From Monarcha castaneiventris obscurior (lineage: Eukaryota > Chordata > Aves > Passeriformes > Monarchidae): a stretch of 64,000 nt of DNA. The DNA lies in contig JAMPIT010000848.1 in NCBI GenBank assembly GCA_026261815.1, positions 2,666,001 to 2,730,000 of the forward strand, given 5' to 3'. The notes below the pieces were generated by a model that had not been told where the DNA came from, did no database searches, and was given only the letters and a program-made list of their open reading frames with translations. A program made the position numbers and the translations under genes. Shown here piece after piece: positions 1-62,655 of this stretch; the first letter of the stretch is position 1, and every line of letters starts with the position of its first letter.

Positions 1-370
1 AATTCCCACCTGCTTTGAAACCAAAAGGCCTTGCTATGTTTCCCCTCAGAATGGGGGCTTTTGCCCCAGTCCCTTCACAGGGATGTTGTGTCATCCTGTC
101 CCAGCTCAGTGCACCAGTGGCATGTGGGTCTTGGGGAGCCCTAAGTTCTTGGATATCATATAAAGCACCATGGATCTCGCCCTGGGATTGCCCATCTCCC
201 TGACCCTCTGCGAACACCCCAACAGAGCTCAGCTGCAGCAGGAGCAGGATGTTAGGGAGGGAAAATGCCCCTGGAAGATGGGGATGGGTTTTCCTGTGAT
301 GTAGTCTTGTATAAACGTGGAGAAAAACAGAGTCTGTCCCTTTCCCTTGCCCCTCTCGCTGTGTTTGTAG
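1..370 (+). other. PABPC1L: PABPC1L intron, 3' part
   Basis: No coding segment is visible. The stretch ends in a pyrimidine-rich tract and a TGTTTGTAG acceptor directly before the RRM2 exon, so it is the downstream part of an intron whose 5' exon lies outside the window. Confidence 0.75.
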
Positions 371-8815
<8,445 letters not shown>

Positions 8816-9740
8816 CTCCAGGTGGGTGCTGGGAGCTGTGGTGTGCTCAGAATCTCTGGTTTCTGACTCGGAAACTGGGGATTGGGTTTCTCATCCAGGC
8901 CAAGCAAGGTTTAATAAGCAATATCAGTGTCTTTGACTGTAATATTCCATTTCTTAAATTGCATCCTCCATTTTCTGGACTTAGTTGTACCACAGAGACC
9001 TGGTTCTGTGTGGGTTCTTTGTGTTATGTGGGCAATGCTACCAGATGAGGACTGTGCTACCAGAAAGGAAGATAGGAAAAGTCATTGTTTTTCTGTAGGT
9101 CTAGCGGGGACCAGCACAACCTTTGCAGAACCGTGGCAGTTGATACCCTATAAAATATCCTTTGTGTGCTTGATCAGGAGAGCTGGCCCTGCTGCTGAGG
9201 CTGGGATAGACACACTAACAAAGTAATTCAGATTGTCTGTACTCCTTCGAAGATATTTCCTTGGCTTATGATATAACAGTAACTATGTTAACCCAAGTTC
9301 AGGTGAATTTCATCTTGTCTGGATGAAGCTCTTCCTTTAGCACTTGAAATTTGCATATTTGGGTTCTCTCTTTCTTGCAGACTTTGGGACTGAGAGCAAG
9401 CCTTGAGAAGGTTCCTGTTGAACAGGAGCAGAAACCCCACCACGCTGTTGGAATCATGCCCATACAGTGACCCTGGCTGGTCTTCAAATGCCCCATCCCA
9501 TTGTTTTGGGTGTATGGTAACCCTTGTAGAATTGCTTCCTCCTGCACCTGTAAAAATCCCCACATTAAATCTCTTCTCACCACTGAAAGCACCTTGTGAA
9601 ATATCGTGTGAAACCCAGCCTGGGTCAGTTGCCCAGGAAATGATGAGTGCTGATGAATCATCATTTTAGTGAATTTATTGGGTTCTGTAGTTTTATTTGT
9701 TCATGTAGCTGATACTAATAAAGAACTGGTACTTCTACAC
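8816..9740 (+). other. PABPC1L: PABPC1L 3'UTR (estimated)
   Basis: Follows the TGA and contains no further coding similarity. The end is set by the AATAAA at 9717-9722 plus the usual 10-30 bases to cleavage. The exact cleavage site cannot be read from sequence. Confidence 0.6.
9717..9722 (+). terminator. PABPC1L: Poly(A) signal AATAAA, PABPC1L
   Basis: First canonical hexamer on the + strand after the PABPC1L stop, about 900 bases downstream. It is a plausible 3' end signal; usage is inferred. Confidence 0.6.
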
Positions 9741-12329
9741 TCCTCCAGAAATGGGGGTTAGTTCCCTTGGCAGAAAGACAGCCCGTGCTTTGCTTCCTGC
9801 AGGTGGAAGGATGGACCCAGGCTGTGGTAATTAGTGTTTGAAGTTTGTGGTGCTGGTGGGGTGTCAGTCTGGAGAGCTGGCAGAAGGGACATAGAAGATT
9901 ACATTTACAAATTGCCAACCAACAGGCTCGTCTAATCCTTTCTGATTCCCTAGGAGGATGGATTTAGGCAAACCAGGATGGATTCCTGTTGTTCTCCTTT
10001 TGTAATGAACCTTGTACACCTGCAGTACTGGCCTCGAGTGTCTCCTGCTGGTCACCACAGGGTGTGTCTATGTGTTTGTGTTGCACAAGAGCAAGTTTTT
10101 GAGGTATTGTGGAGCAGCTGTAAATCAAAATCTGTGTTTTCAATGTGTGTCCCTGACCAGAGGTTTCAAGGAGCCCCTGCAAACATTCACGACCGCATCG
10201 CGTCCCGCGGGGACACTCCCTGCTTGCAGGAGGAGCTGGGACCTGTTCTTGCTGTGCTCTGCTCTCTGTGTTGCTGTCATCACCCTGGCTTTAATCCTCT
10301 GCTCTTCCTAGTTAGGAAAGGAATTTCAGTCCCTAGAGACTCCTTGGTACTTGAGGCTGGTGAAGCACTGACCTCACTTGACTGCTTCCTCGAGCTGGCA
10401 GGAGCACACCTCTGCCAGCACCACCCACCCTCTTTCTGTGCAGCTTGAGCTGGTGTTGCTGTCTCAATCTTCCTTCTGTGCTGTATCATACTCTCACTTC
10501 AGCTCCCTGCTGAGTCATCCCTCCTACCTCTTCTTTTCCTTCCAGCATTTTAATAGAACCACTTACACATTTGCTCCTGCATAGTGTCTGCTCTGCTCTG
10601 CTGGGACTCTTCACTGGGGCTTTTCATCATTCCTTTTTCTCACCTTCGTTTCACCAGTTCTTCCTCTGACCTCCTTAAATATTTATTTTCCTCTTAGTGG
10701 ATGCCTCAGCCTGAACTGCTCATTGTTTAGATATCACCTCCTCAGTGAGATGCTTATAAAGGACTTTATTCACTTAATATACAGGACCTTCATTTGTTAT
10801 TTCCCTCGAAGTGTCACAGGCTGGAAGCTTTTCTGCTTGGTCTCTAGAGGAAAAACATGTATTCGCATGAGTGTTATGCACGTAAGGAGCTGGAATGGGC
10901 CTGTGTAGACTTCATTCTGCTGTTGGTCAGCTTGGCTGCAGTCTTTTTTCAGGTGTAACAGGGCAGTTCAGATGTGCCTGACACCACCTACAGTGCCAGG
11001 TGCCTGGGCTGGTGAGTCCTCTGTAAAGCCAGAGGGAATGCAAAGTGCTGCCCAGGAATACAATAGCCTAAGAGAGGATGTGAACAAGGGCAAGTTATAA
11101 AATGTTAATCAGAAAAGGTGAAGCTGGCACTTGGATCCCTGATGATACTAGAAATAATTCAGAGTAGCTCCCTGGCTGAAGTCCTTGGGGAAGTCTGACC
11201 TTTGGGGAGTTGAGGCAGCGATGCAAATGAGTCTGGAGAATCCAGTCTGGAACAGTTACTGTTGTTTGTGAATGGGGCAGATGAAGGTCCCTGGGACAAA
11301 CCCTCTCTGTGGCCAGCACTACCTTTGCTCACCTGGGAAGTGTCCTGCATGGGCAGCAGCACCTCAGCAGGAGCAGAACTGAGCCTGAGCTTGCAGTAGT
11401 GTCTTGTTGCTGTGCATGGCCTCTATCTACCTGGTGCTATTGCTAGGGAAAATCTTTGGTATCAGGCACAAACAAAACTGCTGTTTTGAGGGGAAGGAGA
11501 TGGTGACTGCTGCTGGTTAGGGATGCTCTGAGGAGCTGCTGTTGAACAGGGCAGGTATTTCCCACTCAGGTAACAGCAGGGCTGCCAAAAGGATACCTCT
11601 TAGTTAGGTGAAGCCAGTCCTATTCCTGGATTCTGTGACCTTATCTGTGCAGTGCTGTGTGCTTCCCCACCCTGAAACCCATCACACCTGCTAAGATCTT
11701 GGGCAAGTGCTGGCTGTGGGATCAATGGAGCTGCCACGCTCAGAAGCGAGAGTGAACAGAGCAATTTGTGCCCCTCAGGGAGGACTTGTTTCAGGCCCTG
11801 GCCCATTACAACTGATGGAGTACAGGCCTGGGACCTTCAAAAAGCTGTTTAATGTCAGGCTAAGGTAAGAAGTCTTTGTCTTAAATGGCATTAGAGGGAT
11901 TGCTCTCTAAATTCAATTCAGTGGGGTACCTGCCTGAAACACTGCTGGGAGAGGCAAGGTGGGAAAAGAAGATTTTTGAACCCTCACCAAGGGCTAGCTT
12001 CTGTCTCCTGGTCTGTATTATGAGTTGGATCAGGTCTAGCATAGCCTAGCCTCTCACTACCTGAGGCAGAGTGCAAGGCTGAGCAATGGTTGGAAACCCT
12101 GATGCAGTGCTGTGCTCTCCTTGGCGTGCCTTTCCCAGCCCCAGCGTCCCTGGAGCCGTAGGGACTCTGAACTCTAAATTTAATGGCCAGTATGAGCTGA
12201 GGTCACTGTCTGAAAGAGCAAGGCACTGTACAGTGCTTGAAGTCCTCTGACAAAAAGAGGGGACAGTATGAAGTGGTTAAACAAGTGTTTCAGTTGCCCT
12301 ATTCCATCCATCACAAAAAACACAGTTCT
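9741..12329. other. Intergenic, between convergent PABPC1L and TOMM34
   Basis: About 2.6 kb with only short, low-complexity-like open frames on both strands and no protein I recognise. No tRNA, snoRNA or mobile element is evident. A few CpGs near 10,190-10,220 do not form an island. Confidence 0.6.
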
Positions 12330-13277
12330 AGAGTGAAAATAAACATGGCTTTAATGAGAATGGGTTTTAACAGTTCACAAAGTAACTCCAAGTATCTCTT
12401 TATCTACCATTTAAAATCAGTGCCATCAATACCAGATCAGGAGAAGTTTAAACATGCATTGAAGTAGTAAGCCAGACCTCAGCTGGGGTGTTACTGTCTA
12501 TTTTCCTCTCTGTAACACCCCATAGCAACTGCTCCAAAAGGCACAGAGGAGCTAAAGTGGTTTTAAAAAAAAAAAGACAAAAAACCATTGCAAAATCCCC
12601 AAGCACCCAGAATCTGAAAGAATAGTGCACAGTGTAACAAGGCAGGCTTAACTTGCTGCTGTTTTCTTAAATGTGCAGAATAATTAAAGAAAGCTGCTAC
12701 CGTAAACATCTGCCCACCCACACTAAGCAGCAGAACCCAGCTGAGGGCCAGCAGGCATCAAGGGGGAGAGGGAACAGGCTTGGCCCTGTGCAAGTAACTG
12801 TGCCCCTGTTACAAGGAGGGTACATGGTGCTCTGGCAACTACAGCAGTTCCTGCAGCGACTTTCTTTCAGTAATAGCAGCACAAATGCAGCAAAACTGTC
12901 ACCTGAATAAGAACTAAAACCCCTCTGTTTGCAGCTCTTCAGACAGGAACAGCCATTTCCTGTGCATCTTAGCCAACATGTAATGAGTCCCTGAGGCCAA
13001 TAGTTAGAGGCAAGTTGACTTCAACCAGGAAAATTAACCTAAATGCCTCTTGGGGAGGGGCATTAAAACTATACATGATCATAGAGCCGGCTTAATAAGA
13101 GTTTGATACAGATTATGTCTTAACATTCACTGTGCTGGTACAGAACCTCTTAGATCTCAGCAGCACTGGAAGATAGATTTCAACACCAATCTTGCATTGA
13201 CTGGTCCCTGTAACATCAGAAGGGAGAAAGCTTTCCTCTGCAGTGGAAAAGAAAGCTTTCCTTGTTGCTTGGTTACC
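12330..13277 (-). other. TOMM34: TOMM34 3'UTR (estimated)
   Basis: Runs from the TAG to an ATTAAA on the minus strand, followed on that strand by a T/G-rich stretch typical of a downstream cleavage element. No coding similarity or known repeat is seen within it. Confidence 0.6.
12350..12355 (-). terminator. TOMM34: Variant poly(A) signal ATTAAA, TOMM34
   Basis: Reads TTTAAT on the + strand. The minus strand downstream of it has a run like TGTGTTTTTTGTG, a good GU-rich element, so cleavage near 12,330 is likely. Confidence 0.55.
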
Positions 13278-13376
13278 CTAGGCTCTGTTCAGTTCTTGCA
13301 GTAATCTCAGTGCGGCTGTGTTCTTTGGTTCAGTTTTCAACAAGCTCTTGATGTCGGCAATACTTGATTTGTAATC
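13278..13376 (-). CDS. TOMM34: TOMM34 exon 7: C-terminus
   Basis: Encodes DYKSSIADIKSLLKTEPKNT then AALRLLQELNRA and TAG. The first part matches human DYKSSFADISNLLQIEPRN. The acceptor is TTTCTAG. Confidence 0.93.
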   Translation of the reverse strand, partial: DYKSSIADIKSLLKTEPKNTAALRLLQELNRA

Positions 13377-16300
13377 CTAGAAAGAGTATTTTTTTAATGG
13401 TTAGTGCATTAAAAAGGCAGTCTAAGGCAGAACTACTACCCAGCAACAGAGGCAAAGACAACACCATTAAGCCTGTGACTCCCTCTCTGTAATTGCTCAA
13501 GCACTGGCATCGATGTAGCTGTTCTAAAACATGCTTAAACTAGGGCTGAGAAGACAATTGCATCACTCAGGCAGGTTCTGAGTCCAACACCAATGCAGTA
13601 TGTACCCCAGTACTGACTCCAGAATTTCTCGAGACAAAAACCTCAACACAACACTGATCTCTGTGGTGACCAGGGACAGATCTGTGGGAATGGCCTGAAG
13701 CTGTGTCAGGGGAGGTTTGGGTTGGGTATTAGGAGAAGGTTCTTCACCCCGAAGGTGGCTGGGCAGTGGAACAGGCTCCCCAGGGAAGTGGTCACAGCTC
13801 CAAGCCTGACAGAGTTCAGGAAGTGTTTGGACAACACTCTCGGGCACAGGGTGGGATTCTGAGGATGGTGCTGGGCAGGGTGAGGAGCTGGAATCGAGGA
13901 TCCCTAGGACCCTTTCCAATTCAGCATATTCTCTGAACAAGCACTTGTTCTCAGCATCTGATGCTGACAAACTCATGAGATTCAAACAGCAGAGTGTGAT
14001 GTCTTTGACTCTTAGCCCTTAAAGGTCTCGGCTATCTGATGGCAGATGTTGTCTAGCACAGAAACAAGCCCTAAAGGCCATCTCTGGCTCTTATCATGCA
14101 TCAACAGCCATCTAGTCCTAGCCTAAAGCCCTTTGAAAACTCCTGACTTACCTTCAGCTCTTTAAGTGCTTGAGCACGCCTGTAGAGTGCCTTAACGTTC
14201 TTAGAATCCAGCTTCAGAGCTTCGGTGCAGTCCTGTGCTGCTTCCTTGTATTGCTTCAGGGTCAGGTAACAGAGAGCTCTGCAACACAGACACCAGCTTA
14301 GAGACCTTTGGCTGAAAGCAGCCTCTGCTGCTGCAATACACAGAGCAGCTGCCAATGCAGCACAAAGCTGGACTCCAAAACCATCCTCGTGGGTTGTCAT
14401 CTTACTTCTTGAGCTCAAGTTTGTTTCATTTACAGGCAGGGGGAAAAAAAGGAAATGGTTTTTCAGTTTAAAGGAACAAAAAGGAAGATGTTTAGAGCAA
14501 CTAAAGATAAAGAACCTGCACTTGCATTTGAGGATGCAGGTTCTTGCCTCTGCCAGTGCAGCTCTGCTTGCTGCAACTGCCTTAGAAGTATGTTGAGTGT
14601 TAAAGAACAGTGGTCTGCAGTTTGTGGTTTGTAGGGCAGCAGAGACCACTCAACATACCCCAGTGCTGGCAGACAAAGCAGTCAAGGGAGAAGCCTCTTA
14701 GCAGCCCAGAGCAGTGTCTCCAAGGAGTTCTGCAGCACCTGATCAAAGAAAGTTATTCTACAGGAGAGGCTGCACTTGGGGTGAACCTGAAGGGGTGGTT
14801 TTGTTTTATTCATTAGTTTGGGAGCAAACATTAAACAGTTCTGCCAGGAAGTACCACGGTGGCTTTTATACAGAGCCAAGAAGTACTTAGGCAAAGAGCT
14901 GAACAGTACCTGTTGGTGTAAGTTGCACATTCCTTGTTGAGCTTTAAACTCTCACTGTACTTCTCAACTGCTTTTTTATGGTTTCCTTTCTTTACAAGTT
15001 CATTTCCTTCTTCCTTTAGCATTCGAGCTCTCTCCATGCCAGCAGCAGTCTGGTCTGGAAATGGTGTGAAAGGATAGAGAACTCTATAAAACAACCAAGA
15101 ATATCACAGCCTCACAGAAAACAAATATCCCCATACCAGAGGCAAGACACAGAGACATCAAAGGAACCAGATTCAACCAAAAAGGCTGTGGCAGAACCAG
15201 GCCTGGGTTTTTCTCCCGGCCTCAGCCCCAGCTGCAGACACACCAAGCAGGTGTGGCAGCTGTCTTGTTCACCACCCTTAGGAGAGCTACAGGGCTCTGC
15301 CCAGCCCAAGGGCATGTTCCCACCTCGTTCTCCCTGTGGTGCAGTGGCAGGAGGAGTGTTTGCCCCAGGGGCCTGGGCAGAAGGAATGCTCCACCTCGTC
15401 TGGGCAGAAACGGGCACTGTGGGGAGTGGCGGGAGCTTCTGACGCCAGTTCACACCATCCTTCTCCAGCAGGGCTTTAGTCATCCTGCAAGAGACAGCTC
15501 CCAGTCACCCTGGCTGCTGGCTGGATGGACCACGCAGCAGCCAGCAGGGTCACTTTTAACCTGACTTGTGTATTAAGAACAGCATCTCTCTGTCTGCTAG
15601 TTTCTTTGCATGCATCTCAGTGAGTTCCTTCTACAGGACATTTATGAAGAGATTATCTTCATGCCAGCAGGGCTAAAAATACCATAGGGCAAGAGCTGGG
15701 GCTGTTACTGCTCAGGTGAGCAAGAGACATGCATTTCACTCCTTGGTCTGGCAAGCCATGAAGCGAAGCAGAGAGCAACAGGAAGAAAACAGGACTACAG
15801 CAGCCTGTACACACAGTTATCATAGGGAGACTTAAAGGATAGGGTACTGAACTTTAGCTCATTATTTCCTTTAAACCAGACACTGAGCAAAGCCGAAACA
15901 GTCCCACAGCAGTCATTCCCAGCCCTCGACCAGCATCTTGAAAAGAGCTATAGGCACCAGCAGGCACAGGGAGCACAGCCCGGCCTTGCTTCCCTCGTGT
16001 GCCTGGGACACAGCTTGCTCCTGCCAGGGCTGCCGGCATGAGCAGGGCTGGCAGCGGCGGCAGCAGCAGCACCCAGCTGCCCTATTCCCCAGCCCTTCTG
16101 GTCCCGGGCCCCCGTACCTGTTGACTCCATCGTGTGCCGCCTGGACGGAGCAGTCCACCTGCAGCGCGGTCTTGTAGTCCACATAGGCCAGCGCGTACCT
16201 CTCGAGAGCCTCGTACGCCGCTGCCCGCCGCAGGAGGGGCTTGATGCCGAACGGGACCAGCTCGAGGGCACTGCGGCGGAGGGGAGAAAGCGCCGTGAGC

Positions 16301-16704
16301 GCCGGGGCTGCCGCCGCGCTTCCGCCCGCCCCAACCCAGCCGGGGCAAGCGGCTGAGCGCTCCCTCCGGCCCCGCCGGGTACCCCCGGCCCCGCCGCCGC
16401 TCACCTGCTGCAGTCGGCCACGCAGAGGCTGCAGGCGCCGTCCTTGAGGTGGCAGGCGGCGCGGTTGGCCAGCAGCACGCTGCGCTCCTCGGCGGTGGTA
16501 TCCCCTGCGCGGGGCACAAGCGGGACAGCCACGATTCAGCCGGGATTCAGAGGGATCCCGCCGCCCGCCCGCCCCGGGTCGCGCCCTACCTGCGGCTTCC
16601 AGCTGCGCCAGCGCCCGGGAGTAGAGCTCGGCGGCCGGGCCGTACTGCCCGCGGCGGAACTCCTCGTTGCCGGCCCGGCGCAGCGCACCGGGGGACGCGG
16701 CCAT
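13278..16704 (-). CDS. TOMM34: TOMM34, 34-kDa translocase of outer mitochondrial membrane / Hsp70-Hsp90 co-chaperone
   Basis: Seven exons on the minus strand, in transcript order 16704-16590, 16504-16405, 16270-16118, 15484-15324, 15054-14910, 14278-14152 and 13376-13278, total 900 bases: 299 residues and a stop (human is about 309). The protein has two TPR clusters, roughly residues 9-120 and 180-295, joined by a proline/alanine-rich linker. Landmarks are LLANRAACHLKDG, IKPLLRRAAAYEALERY, VPVSAQTRW, LKEEGNELVKKGNHKKA, DCTEALKLDSKNVKALYRRA and the terminal DYKSSIADIKSLL. In the family the first cluster binds Hsp70 and the second Hsp90, assisting cytosolic mitochondrial preproteins. The ATG has G at -3 and +4. 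The inter-TPR linker is shorter and different from human. It faces STK4 head to head. Confidence 0.95.
13652..13936 (+). mobile_element. CR1 LINE fragment, 3' end, 5'-truncated
   Basis: Recognised by wording typical of avian CR1 3' regions: GGAATGGCCTGAAG, GTCAGGGGAGGTTTGGGTTG, TGGAACAGGCTCCCCAGGGA and AGTTCAGGAAGTGTTTGG, ending near CCAATTCAGCATATTCT. It lies in TOMM34 intron 6, antisense to that gene. Clearly old, with no usable reading frame. Family recognition is from memory, not a database search. Confidence 0.88.
14152..14278 (-). CDS. TOMM34: TOMM34 exon 6: fifth TPR and start of sixth
   Basis: Encodes ALCYLTLKQYKEAAQDCTEA then LKLDSKNVKALYRRAQALKE. Matches human ALCYLVLKQYTEAVKDCTEA. 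Donor GTAAGT in phase 0. Confidence 0.95.
14910..15054 (-). CDS. TOMM34: TOMM34 exon 5: fourth TPR
   Basis: Encodes DQTAAGMERARMLKEEGNEL then VKKGNHKKAVEKYSESLKLN and ATYTNR, the first repeat of the C-terminal TPR cluster. Confidence 0.95.
15324..15484 (-). CDS. TOMM34: TOMM34 exon 4: inter-TPR linker
   Basis: Opens MTKALLEKDGVNWRQKLPPL, then TVPVSAQTRW as in human, followed by a proline- and alanine-rich stretch ending TAPQGER that does not resemble the lysine-rich human linker. The donor is GTGGGA. Confidence 0.92.
16118..16270 (-). CDS. TOMM34: TOMM34 exon 3: third TPR
   Basis: Encodes ALELVPFGIKPLLRRAAAYE then ALERYALAYVDYKTALQVDC and GVNR. Matches the human ALALVPFSIKPLLRRASAYE segment closely. 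Confidence 0.95.
16405..16504 (-). CDS. TOMM34: TOMM34 exon 2: second TPR
   Basis: Encodes GDTTAEERSVLLANRAACHL followed by KDGACSLCVADCSR. The NRAACHLK carboxylate-clamp region is conserved. The intron before it is only 85 bases. Confidence 0.94.
16590..16704 (-). CDS. TOMM34: TOMM34 exon 1: N-terminus and first TPR helices
   Basis: Encodes MAASPGALRRAGNEEFRRGQ and then YGPAAELYSRALAQLEAA. The GNE-x-FR-x-GQY-x-x-A pattern is the first TPR. Very GC-rich, inside the shared promoter island. Leaves in phase 1 before GTAGGG. Confidence 0.94.
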
Positions 16705-16753
16705 CGCGCCGCTGCCGCCGCGCCCGGGAAGCCGCGCCCCTGCTGCCGGGGCC

Positions 16754-16761
16754 GGGGCGGG
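16754..16761 (+). promoter_or_regulatory. GC box (Sp/KLF-type site)
   Basis: GGGGCGGG lies almost midway between the TOMM34 and STK4 start codons. A single match in GC-rich DNA is weak evidence by itself, but its position suits a shared promoter. Confidence 0.45.
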
Positions 16762-16814
16762 CGCTCCCCGCTGGCATCCGGCGGCGGGCGGAAGCGGCGG
16801 CGGAGCGGAGTGCC

Positions 16815-16826
16815 ATGGAGCAGTGA
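16815..16826 (+). other. Upstream ORF in the STK4 leader (ATG GAG CAG TGA)
   Basis: A three-residue ORF (M-E-Q-stop) in GCCATGG context ends 30 bases before the STK4 ATG, which has the same GCCATGG context. If the transcription start lies upstream of it, ribosomes would have to reinitiate. Whether it is inside the mRNA is unknown. Confidence 0.45.
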
Positions 16827-16856
16827 GGGACGGAGCCGGCTCGCCGACAGACCGCC

Positions 16857-59702
<42,846 letters not shown>

Positions 59703-60670
59703 GCCACGGGTAGAACGTTCTTCCGTCCTCAAACAATCAGCCCCTTGCTTTTATGACTACTGAACAGATTGATTTCTATTGAAATATGCTAGCAAAATAG
59801 AGGGCAATACTTCCGCTCGTTTATTTTTCCATAGCACCTTTTGTGACCTCAGGAATGCCATTATGTGGAAAATCCTGATTGTATGTTTTCATGTTAGACA
59901 TATATTTAAAACGTTATTCCAAAAGAGTTCTGTTACTGTTTTTAGGAGGATTGTTTTTGAACCACAGGAACCAGATAGAAATAGGCTAATGAAAGTTGGC
60001 TCACTCTCTTTTCATCTGAACTTCCAGGAGTCAATTTTGGTTTAAGTTAATACAGATTGTTGTCTGTAACAGCTGATTCATTTGTGGGTTTTTTGTTTTT
60101 GTTTTCCTGTGTGGATGCACAGACTGCATTCAATCTCAAGCTGTTAACTGTTTCTACTGTTAAGGTACTGATAAGTTTTAGATCACTGAAGAGAGCAGGT
60201 GAGAACATGTTCAAACTGTTCCAGCCTTTTGAAAGAAACTTAAATCTCAGTTTTTAAAAAGCCTGTAATAAGCCCCATGCCTTACACTGTGTGCTTTAAG
60301 CAAGTGTGATTTCTTCAAGACCTCAGTTTTGTCCTCGTTTTGTGTACTTCGTCAATTTGTACAAGTAGATAAAGCCTGTTGTACCTCTGTAAGAAATGAC
60401 ATTCTGTAATTTAAAATCCACGCCCACTTATAACCAAAAGCCAGTCACTGATCTGATATCCCTTTGTCTGTCTGTTTGGAAATGTCCTTCAGGGAGACCC
60501 TGCTGAGAATGGAGTGCTGGGAAAAGGAAACAGCATTTGAATGGGTCGAAGTTGTGTGAACCTCTCTCAGGAATTAGGTACTTGGGCTGTGTCTAAGAGG
60601 ACTTAAAAATCTCCACAGCTTGTGAAATATTTTATAGGCTTCATTTCAAATTTACATCTTTAGATGCTTG

Positions 60671-60676
60671 AATAAA
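60671..60676 (+). terminator. STK4: Poly(A) signal AATAAA, proximal, STK4
   Basis: First canonical hexamer after the STK4 stop, 969 bases downstream. The downstream region is only moderately T-rich. Confidence 0.5.
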
Positions 60677-62631
60677 AACTTGATTTCACAATCCTTCACA
60701 TTTCCGCAAGGTTTAGCACATCAAGAGAGTTGAACTGAAAGTAAAGACTGTTGAATTAACAAAGATGTGCATTTATGGTGGTGGAGCAAAGGCGGAGTTG
60801 ATCTGGATGAGAAGACAATTACCAGTGTCCTGCTGGAAGAGGTTCAGTCTCTTCCAGTTCCTCTGGATGCTCTTGTGTTTTGGTTTTTTTTAATTTCCCT
60901 GCCATCCCTGCCCAGCACAGCCCAATCAGCCACAATGCCCCAAGCACGTACAATCGCTGTGAGGACGGTGCAATCAGCTCACATCAGAGTGGAGAGTAAA
61001 ACAAAGCCTGTTTGCAAGGCAGAGACTGAGCAACGCCTCTGCCCTGTGGGCTGTAACAGCAGAGCTGTGGAGTTTTAGCTGTTCCTAGCATATGATGGAA
61101 TGTTTGGACAGAGCAAGTGTTTCTATAGATTTTTATTCTGCTCTGATAGAGGGAGCAGTTTCCACGTTGTGCTTCTGAACTAGGCCTTGGTACATCACCT
61201 GGATGATTAAACAGCAGTGTCTCCTGAATCAAATGCTGCTACAGAGGTGACGTGTTCATTTCATGTTTCTCTGGGGTCTTGTTTCCCCACTGGAGCAGGC
61301 TCTTGGCTGCTGCTCACAGTTCTGCTCCTCAGCTGTGAAAGGAACCAAGCCATTCTTACCCTCTGCAGGGCTCCTTGCATTGGTTTGTTTCAGTTTGGTG
61401 ATGCTCTGGGATCACAGCTGTCCCTAAGGGAGAGGGAGGCAGTAAGCAGTGTATGTAGGGTGCTGCAGGAAGAGCACATCCTGGGGCAGCCAGCAATCTG
61501 ATAGCCCCAGGTGCTGGGAAACATCCAGGCTCACACCGTGCTCATCTGCAGTCTGTGCAGTAGGCTTTGCCCTAACCATGTCTTTATGGTGAGCAATTTT
61601 CATGAGCATCCTTTGCATCAAAGAAACTCCCCCAGCTGAGGAGGGAGTTCTCTGGTCAGTGTTGGATCTTGTGTAAGTCACTTGGGTGGACCTGGCCCAG
61701 CACCTCTGGTGTGACAGACAGAGAGATCTGTGACGTGGTAAATTGTGCACTGCCTGCATGTGGCAGGGCTCAACCTGTTCTGCTGGACGGAGTTTTTCCT
61801 CTGCACTGGGTAGGCAACTTTGCAGAGATCAGAGGGCATTAGAAACCCCAGCTTTTAGCTAAACACCATGGGGTGGTGTCTATTTACAGAATATGCAACC
61901 TGTGACTGCTGTAACTGAATGTAAGCACTCTTGAAATACTCTGCTTTGCTGACGTGATTGTCTTAAAATATAGCAAACGAACCAAAATAACTAAAACTGG
62001 TCCAATGGCTTAACTGTCTTTGAACCTTTCTTAAATACTTGCAGTGGGTGAGACTTAATGATGTTTCTTGCACTTGGAGCTGTAATGCAGAGGAATTTTT
62101 TTCTCCTTCACTGATTTTCAATTTGTTAGAGAAAATATGTCCCTTTTTGGTCCCTTTGTAGAATGTCTGGGAGCACAGTACCTGTTTTATTTCTCAAAGT
62201 CCTCCAAGCTAAGACGAAGGCTGGTACCATAAGGGAAGGCTGTTTTGACAAAGTTTTAAGCAAAAATCTTGCTTAATTGTGAAGCTGCATTCATGTGCTC
62301 CTTGGGTCCATCTGCATTGTGGAAAGGGTTCTGGACAAAGCATTCTCTTTGCTTCTAAAATCCAGAGATACTGATGGTGTCAGTCATGTGAGACTTACAA
62401 ATGTGAAGTTTGTAGCTTTAACTTTTTTTGTAACAAAGAAATTAGCAACACTGGCATAAACTGCTGACTTGAAATGCTGTTTTGTAAGATCTGGCTGTTT
62501 GTATATAATAGTGTTGGTCTTTAGTTTGTATATGTATGAAACAGTAACTTTTATTGCATTCCTCTCAGTTTGATACAGGAGATTTTGTTTGATCTTTCTC
62601 AAATATCTTGCCTTATTTGTTCAAAGGGGCA

Positions 62632-62637
62632 AATAAA
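62632..62637 (+). terminator. STK4: Poly(A) signal AATAAA, distal, STK4
   Basis: Canonical hexamer about 2.9 kb after the stop. It could end a long 3'UTR form. Usage is inferred. Confidence 0.45.
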
Positions 62638-62655
62638 CTGTCCCTACCTGAAAGC

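Larger units (their letters stand above)
13377..16117 (-). other. TOMM34: TOMM34 introns 3-6 (grouped)
   Basis: Introns of about 633 (15485-16117), 269 (15055-15323), 631 (14279-14909) and 775 bases (13377-14151). The last contains a CR1 LINE tail. The others show no repeat, RNA gene or extra exon. Confidence 0.8.
59703..62655 (+). other. STK4: STK4 3'UTR (estimated)
   Basis: Starts after TGA. Two AATAAA signals suggest a short (to about 60,695) and a long form (to about 62,655). T-rich, AU-rich patches and no coding similarity; long STK4 3'UTRs are normal in vertebrates. Confidence 0.55.

Noticed and set aside
9978..10448. 156-codon + strand frame in the intergenic gap
   Set aside because: Cysteine- and leucine-rich without a domain, splice support or similarity; consistent with chance.
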